Part shown: positions 53,721 through 62,352 of the stretch, piece after piece
How the letters are laid out: each line of letters opens with the position of its first letter
Numbering within the stretch: the stretch's first letter is position 1
DNA from: an uncultured Candidatus Melainabacteria bacterium
GTDB lineage: Bacteria > Cyanobacteriota > Vampirovibrionia > Gastranaerophilales > Gastranaerophilaceae
DNA length: 64,000 bases
NCBI GenBank assembly: GCA_934693165.1
Contig: CAKUUX010000002.1
Coordinates: 124,001-188,000, forward strand
Reading direction: 5' to 3'
The notes under the pieces: model-generated
The model's database searches: none
The model's input: the letters and a program-made list of their open reading frames with translations, nothing else
What the model was told of the DNA's origin: nothing
Position numbers and translations under genes: made by a program

Positions 53721-54209
53721 TTATTTTATATAAGAACTAAATAAATCTTTTAAATATTCATCTTTTGATTTTTGAACTAATTGAATAGTTTTTTCATCAG
53801 GTTTAGCTCCAGCTTTCAATAATTGTTCAACAATTTTTGTTTGCTTTTTAGCTACTGCTAATCTTAATGGATTTTGACATTTTCGAAATTATTTTCTTTG
53901 GCAAATGATAAATATTCTGTTTTATATTTTTTCAAAGATGCTTTATCATTTATTGAAAACATTTTATAAGACATATTAGAAATGTTTTTTATAATGTCTT
54001 CAGAATTTTCCGTTTTTAGTGTAAGCAACATTATTTGTTTCATCAAGTTTTAAGTCGTTCACTTTTGATTTGTTTAATTCATTGTATATTGCTTTAGTTG
54101 TTTGAATTGGTGTTGCATTTTTTACAACATAAAGACAATCTTTAGTTTTAGCAAAAGATAGGTTTGTAGTTGTAATAAGTGCAAAACATAAAATTAAAAT
54201 TTTTTTCAT
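53721..54209 (-). pseudogene. Frameshifted ankyrin-repeat secreted protein
   Basis: Three consecutive frames join into one protein. The first is a signal peptide and start (MKKILILCFALITTTNLSFA...VAYTKNGKF, 54209-54000); the second is a middle part (ENSEDIIKNISNM... KENNFEN); the third is an ankyrin tail (PLRLAVAKKQTKIVEQLLKA... SSYIK) ending at 53721. Two frameshifts are needed, near 54005-54015 and near 53870-53880, both in A-rich runs. It is either a decayed gene or a gene with assembly or indel errors. The tail is convergent with the LpxL-like gene. Confidence 0.7.
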
Positions 54210-54218
54210 TTCTATTCT

Positions 54219-54680
54219 TTATTTATTCTTCTTAGCTTCTTTTCTTTTTTGTTTTTCTAATTTTTTTAATTGTTTTTGATGGTTCTTTTCTGTCATTTTG
54301 CATTTTTTTAGAAGTTTATTGTAATATACTTGTTTCTCTGCGGGGTCTTTAATATTTTCTGCTTCTTTCAAGCCGTTTTCAAAAATGATTTTCTTTTCGT
54401 ACCAACCCCTATTTTTCATTTTTGTTGTAGCATGGCAAATCATCGGAATACCGATTGGTGCAGTTAATATCAAGTCTGTTAGTACAATACCAACTGATAG
54501 CTCTGCAATATCTTTACCCTTGCTAGGAAAATATCTTGGGTTTTGATATTTGTGTGGTACGTATTCTTCCCAAACCGGTTCTTTTACTACTTCTGTTTGT
54601 TGAACTTCATTTATTGCAAGCACGCTAGAGCTTGAACCTACAAAGCTCAACAAAATTAGTAGTGATATAATCTTTTTCAT
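54219..54680 (-). CDS. Hypothetical exported protein with basic C-terminus
   Basis: The 153-residue protein has a signal peptide (about residues 1-22, ending SVLA-I), a hydrophobic stretch in the middle (ELSVGIVLTDLILTAPIGIP) and a strongly basic coiled-coil-like tail (KNHQKQLKKLEKQKRKEAKK). I recognise no family. It is 20 bp after merR on the same strand and likely co-transcribed. Confidence 0.6.
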   Translation of the reverse strand: MKKIISLLILLSFVGSSSSVLAINEVQQTEVVKEPVWEEYVPHKYQNPRYFPSKGKDIAELSVGIVLTDLILTAPIGIPMICHATTKMKNRGWYEKKIIFENGLKEAENIKDPAEKQVYYNKLLKKCKMTEKNHQKQLKKLEKQKRKEAKKNK

Positions 54681-54700
54681 ATTCCGAGAGTCCCTTTTTC

Positions 54701-55120
54701 TTATGCTGTGGTTTCTATTTCTTTTTTAACTTTGTTCATAGGATTCCATTCATCTTCAAGATGGTTTTTAATCAAATTTTTATAGAAATTTTCTTTATAA
54801 TCTAAAAGTTCTAATTGTTTTTTCAATTCTTCCATTTGTTCAAGCGCTTTAGCTTTTGTATCAAGAATGATTTGATAGCGTTCTTTTATAGTAGAATCGC
54901 CTATGATACATAAGTCGATATATCTTTTAATATCTTTGTTTTGTGTTCCAACTGAACGTAAACATTTGACTATTCTTACCCACTCTAAGTCATTTTCAGA
55001 AAATCTTCTGATATTGTTATTATCTCTTTGTAAAAATGGGAAAAATCCACTTTTTGCCCAAAATCTAAGAGTGTGTTCTGAAACTTCCATTTTGTCTGCA
55101 ACTTCTTTAATTGTGTACAC
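54701..55120 (-). CDS. MerR-family regulator (AdhR/NmlR-like)
   Basis: The 139-residue protein starts with GTG 55120 after GGAGAG. The N-terminal winged helix (YTIKEVADKMEVSEHTLRFW) is followed by a dimerisation coiled coil (TKAKALEQMEELKKQLELLDYK). No metal-binding C-terminal cysteines are present, so electrophile or redox sensing is more likely than metal sensing. It is divergent from the DXS-like gene, whose promoter has the 19-bp spacer typical of MerR targets. Confidence 0.88.
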   Translation of the reverse strand: MYTIKEVADKMEVSEHTLRFWAKSGFFPFLQRDNNNIRRFSENDLEWVRIVKCLRSVGTQNKDIKRYIDLCIIGDSTIKERYQIILDTKAKALEQMEELKKQLELLDYKENFYKNLIKNHLEDEWNPMNKVKKEIETTA

Positions 55121-55196
55121 AATTTCTCTCCAAGCTAGTAATTGATTATTATTATTATACTTAATAAATAATTTTTAACAAATGTAAAATTTAGGG

Positions 55197-55227
55197 TTGA
55201 CTGATAGTAGCTCTCAAGTTGTAAAAT
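55197..55227 (+). promoter_or_regulatory. MerR-type promoter (19-bp spacer) of the DXS-like/flavodoxin operon
   Basis: TTGACT (55197-55202), a spacer of 19 bases and TAAAAT (55222-55227). MerR activators twist such overlong spacers to allow transcription. TTGA...TCAA forms a partial dyad inside (55197-55200 with 55214-55217). It lies 31 bp before ATG 55259. Confidence 0.6.
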
Positions 55228-55258
55228 TTTTACTATAGATTTTAATTATGGAGCAAGT

Positions 55259-57097
55259 ATGAAAAACAAAATTTTAATTTTAATATTATCATTATTAATT
55301 ATAGGAGTAACAAGTATGGCAAATGCACAAGAACAAACTTATTCAGATGTATTTAAAAAGGTTAATTCACCAAAAGATGTGAAAAAACTTTCTATAGAAG
55401 AAATGAATATCTTATCAGAAGATATTAGAAAAGCTATTATTAACAAAGTTGATACAATCGGTGGTCACTTAGGTCCTGATTTAGGAATTGTAGAAACAAC
55501 TATTGCAATGCATTATGTATTTAATTCTCCAAAAGACAAATTTGTGTTTGACGTATCACACCAAATTTATCCACACAAAATTTTAACAGGAAGAAAAGAT
55601 GCTTTTGTAAATCCATTAAAACATCCTGAAATTTCTGGTTATTCAAACAATCACGAAAGTGAACACGACAATTTCATTTTAGGTCACACTTCAACTTCTC
55701 TTAGCCTTTCAACAGGTATGGCGAAAGCTAGAGATTTGAAAGGTGAAAAATATAACGTTGTTGCTTTAATTGGTGACGGCTCTCTATCTGGAGGTGAAGC
55801 TCTTGAAGGCTTGAGTAATGCAGCCGTTTTAAATTCAAATATGATTATCATTGTAAACGATAACGTTATGTCTATTGCTCCAGTTGAGGGAGGTATTTAT
55901 AACAGCTTAAAAGTTTTGAGAGATACAAATGGTGAAGCTAAAGACAATATTTTCAAATCTATGGGATTTGATTATTATTATCTTGAAGAAGGTAATAATG
56001 TAGAAAAATTAATTGCTTTATTTGAAAAAGTTAAAGATACGGATAAACCAACAGTCGTTCATATCCATACTTTAAAAGGTAAAGGTTATGAACCAGCCGT
56101 AGCAGATAAGGAAACTTACCATTGGACAGTTCCTCAATTTGTTGAAAATTATGGAAAGCCACAACCAAAAGTTGAAACCTTTACAAGTCTTACTAATGAT
56201 TATTTAGTAGATAAAGTTAAAAAAGATAATAAACTTATGGTGGTTTCAGCAGCAACTCCTGGTGCAACTGGTTTGACTAAAGATGTAAGAGCTAAATTAG
56301 GAAAAAATTATACAGACGTTCAAATTGCAGAACAGCACGCTGTTGGTTATGTTTCAGGATTAGCAGCAAATGGTGCAAAACCTGTATTTGAAGTGTTGAG
56401 TTCTTTTATCCAAAGAAGTTATGACCAATTATCTCAAGATTTGGCTATCAATAACGCACCTGCTACAATTCTTGTATTCTGGGGTGGAATTTCTCCTGCA
56501 GATGTAACTCACTTACAAGTATTTGATATTCCATTGATTAGCAATATTCCAAATATTGTTTATCTTGCTCCAACTAATAAAGAAGAATATTTAGCTATGT
56601 TAGATTGGTCTGTTGAACAAACTAAATATCCAGTAGTAATCAGAGTTCCAATGACAGCTCCTGTTTCTACTGGCAAAACTGATAAAACAGATTATGCAAA
56701 ATTGAATAAATTTAAAATTGCAAACAAAGGGGAAAAAGTTGCAATTATTGGTGTTGGTAACTTCTATCAATTAGGCGAACAAGTTCAATCAAAATTGAAA
56801 TCGGAACTTGGCATTAATGCAACTTTGATTAATCCAGTATATTTAACTGGTCTTGATGAAAAAGCTTTAGATGAACTTAAAAAAGATCATTCTCTTGTTA
56901 TAACTCTTGAAGATGGAGTTATTGACGGTGGTTATGGTGAAAAAGTCGCTAGATATTATGGAAATTCTAATATGAAAGTTCTAAACTTTGGTGCTAAAAA
57001 AGAATTTACAGACCGAGTTTCTATGGAGGAATTAAATAAACGTTATCATTTGACACCAGAACTTATAGTTGAAGATATTAAAAATGTTTTAAAATAA
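55259..57097 (+). CDS. DXS-like thiamine-diphosphate enzyme with an apparent signal peptide
   Basis: The 612-residue transketolase-superfamily enzyme has the 1-deoxyxylulose-5-phosphate synthase layout: VDTIGGHLGPDLGIVETTIA, the SHQIYPHKILTGR histidine block, GDGSLSGGEALEGLSNAA...NDN for ThDP-Mg binding, and VQIAEQHAVGYVSGLA with the catalytic Glu. Canonical DXS reads GDGALTGGMA here, so this is a divergent paralogue. From ATG 55259 it has a 23-residue signal-like leader (hydrophobic, ending ANA-Q). An internal ATG at 55316 has AGGAG eight bases upstream and would give a leaderless cytoplasmic protein. Which start is used is unknown. Confidence 0.8.
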   Translation: MKNKILILILSLLIIGVTSMANAQEQTYSDVFKKVNSPKDVKKLSIEEMNILSEDIRKAIINKVDTIGGHLGPDLGIVETTIAMHYVFNSPKDKFVFDVSHQIYPHKILTGRKDAFVNPLKHPEISGYSNNHESEHDNFILGHTSTSLSLSTGMAKARDLKGEKYNVVALIGDGSLSGGEALEGLSNAAVLNSNMIIIVNDNVMSIAPVEGGIYNSLKVLRDTNGEAKDNIFKSMGFDYYYLEEGNNVEKLIALFEKVKDTDKPTVVHIHTLKGKGYEPAVADKETYHWTVPQFVENYGKPQPKVETFTSLTNDYLVDKVKKDNKLMVVSAATPGATGLTKDVRAKLGKNYTDVQIAEQHAVGYVSGLAANGAKPVFEVLSSFIQRSYDQLSQDLAINNAPATILVFWGGISPADVTHLQVFDIPLISNIPNIVYLAPTNKEEYLAMLDWSVEQTKYPVVIRVPMTAPVSTGKTDKTDYAKLNKFKIANKGEKVAIIGVGNFYQLGEQVQSKLKSELGINATLINPVYLTGLDEKALDELKKDHSLVITLEDGVIDGGYGEKVARYYGNSNMKVLNFGAKKEFTDRVSMEELNKRYHLTPELIVEDIKNVLK

Positions 57098-57110
57098 GGA
57101 AAATATCTTT

Positions 57111-57695
57111 ATGAAAAAAATGTTTTTCGTATTCGGTTTAGTAATCGTTATTATTCTTTCTTTGGTTTTATTGGAAGAATTTAACTCACAAGTAAAAGGA
57201 GATGTATCTATGAATAAAAAAGTTTTAATTGCATATTTTTCGTGGTCAGGTAACACAAAACATATCGCAGAAGAAATTCAGTCAAAAACAGGTGCTGATA
57301 TGTTTAGAATAGAAACTGCTATTCCTTACCCAAGTGATTATAACGAAACTGCTTATGGTGTTGCAAAAAAACAACATGATGAAAATATATTGCCAGAACT
57401 TAAAGATAATGGTGATGTATCAAATTACGATGTGATTTTTGTAGGTACTCCTGCTTGGTGGTACACAATGGCTCCTGCTGTTAAAACATTTTTAACCGAA
57501 AATGATTTTACGGGCAAAACAATTATTCCGTTCACAACTCACGGTGGTGGAGGTGGTTACCATATTTCAGATGATATGGCAAACCTTGCAAAAGGTGCTA
57601 ATGTTATTAAAAATCAATTAGTTATATATGGTAAAGGAAACTCTGGAACTGGAGAAGAAATTGATAAATGGTTGGCTGAAATAAAAATTAAATAG
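57111..57695 (+). CDS. Flavodoxin-family protein with N-terminal membrane anchor
   Basis: The 194-residue protein has a hydrophobic helix (residues ~4-22) before a flavodoxin domain with the FMN phosphate loop FSWSGNTKHIAEEI and FVGTPAWWYTMAPAVKTFL, GGGGGYHISDD. As in the preceding gene, an internal ATG (57210) is preceded by AAGGAG at ideal spacing and would give a soluble flavodoxin (MNKKVLIAYFSWSG). It lies 13 bp after the DXS-like gene, so it probably belongs to the same MerR-controlled operon. Related flavodoxins act as electron carriers or quinone reductases. Confidence 0.85.
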   Translation: MKKMFFVFGLVIVIILSLVLLEEFNSQVKGDVSMNKKVLIAYFSWSGNTKHIAEEIQSKTGADMFRIETAIPYPSDYNETAYGVAKKQHDENILPELKDNGDVSNYDVIFVGTPAWWYTMAPAVKTFLTENDFTGKTIIPFTTHGGGGGYHISDDMANLAKGANVIKNQLVIYGKGNSGTGEEIDKWLAEIKIK

Positions 57696-57707
57696 CTTTA
57701 TATATTG

Positions 57708-57740
57708 AAAAAGACGGTATTTTTATATCGTCTTTTTGTT
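57708..57740 (+). terminator. Terminator after the flavodoxin gene
   Basis: AAAAAGACG (57708-57716) pairs with CGTCTTTTT (57729-57737), and the stem continues inward with GTAT/ATAT. It is followed by TG and then an extended -10 (TGTTATAAT at 57737-57745) for the next gene. Confidence 0.85.
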
Positions 57741-57765
57741 ATAATTATTTTGACTAGTAGGTATT

Positions 57766-58509
57766 ATGTTAAAAGTTATTGATAAAATTAAATATTTTTA
57801 TAAAAAACTTTCTTTTGATATTTCTTGCTCTTGCAAAATGAGAGGACTTTCAAAGAAATATAAGATGATTTCTTTAGGAAAATATTGTTTTCCAAGAGTG
57901 CTTTTAACTGCAAATAAATTAAAACCTAAAAGAAAGCAGGGTGAAAAATCTTGCCCTTTTGATTTGGCTTTCTTCTACAATTTCGATGAAATTATTAAAT
58001 TGCTCGATACAAAATTCTCAAATTTTTACGACGGGTTAGTACAAGATGAAGAAAATAAATGGGTAAATAAGGACATAAATGCTTATTTTGTTCACGAATT
58101 TGGGCTAACAAAAGAACAAGTTATCGAAAAATATAACAAAAGAATTAAAAATTTGTATGATTATTTTGCAGAAAAATCTGTTCATAAATTTTGCGTGATG
58201 GCAAGTTTTGAAGAGGTTTTTGATTATCAGTTAGAAAATTTAAAATCTACTTTAGAAAAATATATGAATAAAAATGAATTTTCTATAATTTTGATTAACC
58301 AATTTTCTGAATATAACCCTTATGAATCTGAAAATATTTATGTAATTAACCAAAATCATAACTGTGAAAAATTTAACTATATAAATAAAGATGGCATTTG
58401 GGCTATCGAATTGGAAAAACGTAGAATGAAAGAGGCTAATGATATTTATTCTGAAATTACAGAAAAATTGATTGAAATAGTTAGAAGCAAATTATTAAAT
58501 AAAAAATAA
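57766..58509 (+). CDS. DUF1796-type protein, copy 2
   Basis: The 247-residue protein has MISLGKYCFPRVLLTANKL with the conserved Cys and KSCPFDLAFF following, then NAYFVHEFGLTKEQV with the likely His. This matches the DUF1796 putative cysteine-peptidase pattern also seen at 39329, but the two are only distantly alike. It is monocistronic here, outside any obvious polysaccharide cassette. An extended -10 lies 21 bp upstream, giving a leader of about 14 bases. Confidence 0.6.
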   Translation: MLKVIDKIKYFYKKLSFDISCSCKMRGLSKKYKMISLGKYCFPRVLLTANKLKPKRKQGEKSCPFDLAFFYNFDEIIKLLDTKFSNFYDGLVQDEENKWVNKDINAYFVHEFGLTKEQVIEKYNKRIKNLYDYFAEKSVHKFCVMASFEEVFDYQLENLKSTLEKYMNKNEFSIILINQFSEYNPYESENIYVINQNHNCEKFNYINKDGIWAIELEKRRMKEANDIYSEITEKLIEIVRSKLLNKK

Positions 58510-58543
58510 AATTTATGCTAATATTTTGTCGAGGAAGTATAAA

Positions 58544-59887
58544 ATGGCAGTAAAAGAATTAACACACGGAAAACCTTTAAACCTTATCTTAGCGTTTATG
58601 TTTCCAATATTTATTGGTAATATTTTTCAACAAATGTATAATTTGGCAGATGCTATTATTGTGGGTAGATATTTAGGTGTACAAGCTCTTGCTGCTGTTG
58701 GTTGTACGGCATCACTTATATTCTTTGTCATAAGTTTTATTTTTGCTTCAACTCAAGGTTTCGCAGTTGTTTTAGCTCAAAGATTTGGAGCTAGGGATTA
58801 TAAAATGGTAAGAAAATCTTTTACTACTTCATTTATGCTTTCAGGAGTGTTAATGATAGTTATGACTTTGTTATCAGCCCCTTTTTCTTATCAACTTTTG
58901 AAATTATTAAGAACACCTTACGATATTATTGATATGGCAAATACTTATTTGTTTATTATGTTTGTAGGAATTTTTGCTACTGTTTTTTACAATTTGTCTT
59001 CAAACGTCATTAGAGCACTTGGTGATAGTAAAACGCCACTTTATTTTTTGATGTTTTCTTCAATTTTAAATATTATATTAGCTTTTTTGTTTGTGACAAA
59101 GTTTAGTATGGGTATTGCAGGTGCTGGTTGGGCAACTGTTACAGCACAACTTGTTGCAACAATTTTGTGTATGTCATTTATGTTTTGTAAATATCCAATT
59201 TTACATTTAAAAAGAGAAGATTGGGTTTTTGATAAAGATTTTATACTAGAACATTTGAGAATAGGTATTCCTATGGGTTTTCAAATGTCAGTTTTGACAA
59301 TTGGTATTATTGTTCTTCAATTTGTGTTAAATGGATTAGGCTCAATTGCTGTTGCAAGCTATACGTCTGCAATGAGAGTAGAACAAATATTTTCACAATC
59401 ATTGGTAGCATTAGGCGCTACGATGGCAACTTATACTGCTCAAAACTTTGGTGCAGGTAAAATGAGTAGAATTAAACAAGGTACAAAATGTGCTGTTTCT
59501 ATTGGCATTGGTATTTGTGTATTCTCATTTATAATGCTAACGTTCTTTGCCGATGAGTTCGTTTCTATATTTATGAGAGAAGCAAATGATGAAATTATTT
59601 ACCTTGGCTCAATGTATTTACATATCATTATGTTGTTTATGATTTTCTTGGCTATATTGTTGATATTTAGAAATATCCTTCAAGGTATGGGACAAGCTAT
59701 GGTACCTTTAATGTCAGGATTTTCAGAACTTGTATTAAGAGGTCTTTGTGCTCTTATATTGGGGCATTTCTTTGGCTTTTTAGGAATTTGTTTTGCAACT
59801 CCTGCAGCTTGGATAGGCGCTTCTATAGTTTTATTTTCAGGATATAAAATCAGTTTATTGAAACGACTTAAAGCTTTGAGAAAATAA
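58544..59887 (+). CDS. MATE-family efflux transporter
   Basis: The 447-residue protein has twelve predicted transmembrane helices. LILAFMFPIFIGNIFQQMYNLADAIIVGRYLG and the mirrored second-half helices are typical of DinF/NorM-like MATE proteins, which export drugs using H+ or Na+. ATG 58544 follows GAGGAAG; the frame is open to a TTG at 58526, but that would lie before the ribosome site. Confidence 0.9.
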   Translation: MAVKELTHGKPLNLILAFMFPIFIGNIFQQMYNLADAIIVGRYLGVQALAAVGCTASLIFFVISFIFASTQGFAVVLAQRFGARDYKMVRKSFTTSFMLSGVLMIVMTLLSAPFSYQLLKLLRTPYDIIDMANTYLFIMFVGIFATVFYNLSSNVIRALGDSKTPLYFLMFSSILNIILAFLFVTKFSMGIAGAGWATVTAQLVATILCMSFMFCKYPILHLKREDWVFDKDFILEHLRIGIPMGFQMSVLTIGIIVLQFVLNGLGSIAVASYTSAMRVEQIFSQSLVALGATMATYTAQNFGAGKMSRIKQGTKCAVSIGIGICVFSFIMLTFFADEFVSIFMREANDEIIYLGSMYLHIIMLFMIFLAILLIFRNILQGMGQAMVPLMSGFSELVLRGLCALILGHFFGFLGICFATPAAWIGASIVLFSGYKISLLKRLKALRK

Positions 59888-59924
59888 TATTTTGGTATAA
59901 TTTTCTAAAAGGAAGTTTTTGAAA

Positions 59925-60302
59925 ATGACATTTGGTATTGAAATAATGATAATTGAACTTATTGGTATTACTGCGTTTGCAATATCTGGTGCTATTGTGG
60001 GTATTAAAAAACGCTTTGATATTTTTGGAATTATTGTGCTCGGCGTTATTACTGGTATTGGTGGTGGAATGTTGAGAGACATTTTGGCAGGAAAGGTTCC
60101 ATTTGTTTTGTATAAAGATATTTACGCCTCAGCTGCGATTGTTGGCGCAATTATTTATTACTATATGTATATTTTAAAATTTAGCCCTATTTTAGCTGTT
60201 ACATCTGCTATTTTGATTACGATTTTGATAAGATTGTTGGCTACTTTTTATCACTTAAGCTTACCAAGAATTCCTAGAATAAAAGTAGAGGATGAGGATT
60301 AG
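59925..60302 (+). CDS. Half-length YadS/UPF0126 (TRIC-like) membrane protein
   Basis: The 125-residue protein has about four helices. The usual family has two tandem repeats (~200-210 residues), each with a SGA...GGGxxRD motif. Here a first-repeat-like start (IELIGITAFAISGAIVGIKK) runs into a single GVITGIGGGMLRDILAGK and then a second-repeat-like end (VPFVLYKDIYASAAIVGA, LLATFYHLSLPR), so one repeat's worth is missing. ATG 59925 follows AAGGAAG. The function of the family is cation or small-solute transport; whether a half-size form works, perhaps as a dimer, is open. Confidence 0.72.
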   Translation: MTFGIEIMIIELIGITAFAISGAIVGIKKRFDIFGIIVLGVITGIGGGMLRDILAGKVPFVLYKDIYASAAIVGAIIYYYMYILKFSPILAVTSAILITILIRLLATFYHLSLPRIPRIKVEDED

Positions 60303-60342
60303 AAATTTATATTACCTTTTGTTAAGAATTAAATTTTTAGTA

Positions 60343-60377
60343 TTGAACGTAATTCTCTTTCAGAATATCATTCTGAT
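60343..60377 (+). promoter_or_regulatory. Promoter and operator of the TetR gene
   Basis: TTGAAC (60343-60348), 17 bp, TATCAT (60366-60371), six bases and ATG 60378 predict a leaderless transcript. A perfect 7-3-7 inverted repeat, TCAGAAT-ATC-ATTCTGA (60360-60376), covers the -10 and start site, ideal for autorepression. Confidence 0.6.
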
Positions 60378-60959
60378 ATGGCAAAATTGATTGATCAAGT
60401 AGACGAATTAAAGAAAAGGCTGATTATTGATACAGCCAATAAGTATTTCAAAATCTCTGGATATGAAAAGACTCAAATAGACAAAATATCTAAAGAGTTA
60501 GGTATTGGTGTTGGTACGATTTACGGATATTTTAAAAATAAAGAAGGTCTTTTTCTTGCATGGCTTTCTTCTGTTATTCAAAATGCTTATGAAGAAATGA
60601 AAATTACTTGTGATGAAGTTTCTAGTCCTGTTGAAAAGCTTGAAAAAATGGCTGAATATAAAATTAAATATTTTGAAAGAAACAAAACCACGATTAAAGC
60701 ATATATGGAGAATAACCAATTATTCTTGCGAGGTATTTCTCGTAGAAAAGAACATCCTATGGCTTGTGTTTATGCGTATAGTGCTTCTATTATAAGAGAA
60801 ATTAAAAAGATGTCAGAAGATACAGCTTATCTTTTGGCTAATATTTTTGACTCAATGATAAATTGTTATATCGAATGTTCATCTGAAAACGATGATTTAA
60901 TGGCGAAGAAGAATGAAATTGTTAAAAGATTTTTAGCAATGTTAGAGGTTGGTGTATGA
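60378..60959 (+). CDS. TetR-family regulator of the adjacent export operon
   Basis: The 193-residue protein has an N-terminal HTH with KISKELGIGVGTIYGYFKNK, the TetR hallmark, and an all-helical ligand domain. It is first in a four-gene operon with TolC-like, HlyD-like and ABC-2 permease genes (ATGA overlap with the next), so it most likely senses a substrate of that exporter and binds the palindrome on its own promoter. Confidence 0.9.
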   Translation: MAKLIDQVDELKKRLIIDTANKYFKISGYEKTQIDKISKELGIGVGTIYGYFKNKEGLFLAWLSSVIQNAYEEMKITCDEVSSPVEKLEKMAEYKIKYFERNKTTIKAYMENNQLFLRGISRRKEHPMACVYAYSASIIREIKKMSEDTAYLLANIFDSMINCYIECSSENDDLMAKKNEIVKRFLAMLEVGV

Positions 60960-62344
60960 AAAAGATTTTACCAATAATACTTTTATTAATTTGTATGACT
61001 CTTCCTGTATTTGCAGAAACAAAAGAGGCTTCTATTCAAAAAGTTGGATTAACTTTTGAACAAGCTTATCAATTAATGTTAGAAAATAATAACTCTTTGA
61101 AGGCTTTTGAAGAACAAATTAAAAAATCAAAATATGAACGTAATGCAGCTATAGGACAATATTTACCAAAAGTTGTAGTTAATGCAACATATATGCACTT
61201 TTCTGATCCGATTGCTGTAACAACACCTGTTTCAATCCCTGCATTGCATTATAGCTCAACTTTAACAACTCACGTACAAGACAAGGATTTATTCACAGTT
61301 GGTGGTGCTGTTGTATGGAACATATTTACAGGTGGTAAAATTGTTGCTCTAAATTCGGCTGCAAGAGCAAAACTTGAGGCTTCTAATTCAAAATATGTTG
61401 AAGTTCAAGACAATTTAACAGTTGAACTTGTAAAAAGATATTATGGTTTAAGACTTGCTCGTGATGTTGTTTCTGTTCGTGCACAAGTTATGGAAGGTAT
61501 AAAAAAACATCTTGATGATGCAAAAGCACTTGAACGTGAAGGTATGATTTCTAAATCTGAAAGATTACACGCAGAAGTTGCTTATGCTGATGCCCAAAGA
61601 CAATACAAAGCTTCTTTGAGAGATGCAAATGTTATTGAAGAAGGTTTAAAAACTCTTATTAAATCAAAAGATGCTGATTTAAAAGATGTTTTGATTTATC
61701 CTGATTCTTTGTTGTTTGCATACAATGACAGTACAATCGATGTTGCAGAAATGAAAAAGAATGCTTTAGAATATAATCCTCAATTAAAACAATTAAAAGC
61801 TAAGAAAAAAGCTTTGAACGCTAAATTTAGAAGTGAAGTCGCAAATTATTCTCCAAATGTAAGTTTATTTGCTTATGATGTTGTTGGGGCAAAGGATTTG
61901 TCACAATCTTTCCCAAGAGCAGGTATTGGTGGTTCTGTTAATTTCTTATTATTTGATGGTTTTAGTCGTTACAACAATGTTCGTGCAGCTGATGCTGACA
62001 GACACAGTGTTGATTACGAAATCGCTGATGCTGAATACAATATTGAATCTTTGGTTACAAAGCAATATCAAGAATTGATGAAGAATAAAGAAATGTATGA
62101 ATCGTCAAATGCCTCTATGGCAAATGCCCAAGAGTCATTAAGAACTGCAAGTTTAGGTTTTAAAGAAGGTTTTAGAACTTCTCTTGATGTTACTGATGCT
62201 GAACTTGCTTTATCAAAAGTTAAGATTGAAAGACTTCAATCACTTTATAATTATGATTTAACTTTGTGTGAATTATTAAAAACAAATGGTAATACAAAAG
62301 AATTTTTAAATTACATTATTAACTCAAAAGGTGAAAAATTTTAG
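60956..62344 (+). CDS. TolC-like outer-membrane efflux factor, copy 2
   Basis: The 462-residue protein has a signal peptide (about 1-20, ending PVFA-E) and two OEP repeats of long helices and beta strands (VGGAVVWNIFTGGK in the first half, GGSVNFLLFDGFSRYNN in the second). It forms the exit duct for the HlyD/ABC-2 system encoded downstream. It differs clearly from the TolC-like protein at 10836. Confidence 0.9.
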   Translation: MKKILPIILLLICMTLPVFAETKEASIQKVGLTFEQAYQLMLENNNSLKAFEEQIKKSKYERNAAIGQYLPKVVVNATYMHFSDPIAVTTPVSIPALHYSSTLTTHVQDKDLFTVGGAVVWNIFTGGKIVALNSAARAKLEASNSKYVEVQDNLTVELVKRYYGLRLARDVVSVRAQVMEGIKKHLDDAKALEREGMISKSERLHAEVAYADAQRQYKASLRDANVIEEGLKTLIKSKDADLKDVLIYPDSLLFAYNDSTIDVAEMKKNALEYNPQLKQLKAKKKALNAKFRSEVANYSPNVSLFAYDVVGAKDLSQSFPRAGIGGSVNFLLFDGFSRYNNVRAADADRHSVDYEIADAEYNIESLVTKQYQELMKNKEMYESSNASMANAQESLRTASLGFKEGFRTSLDVTDAELALSKVKIERLQSLYNYDLTLCELLKTNGNTKEFLNYIINSKGEKF

Positions 62345-62352
62345 GTGGAATT

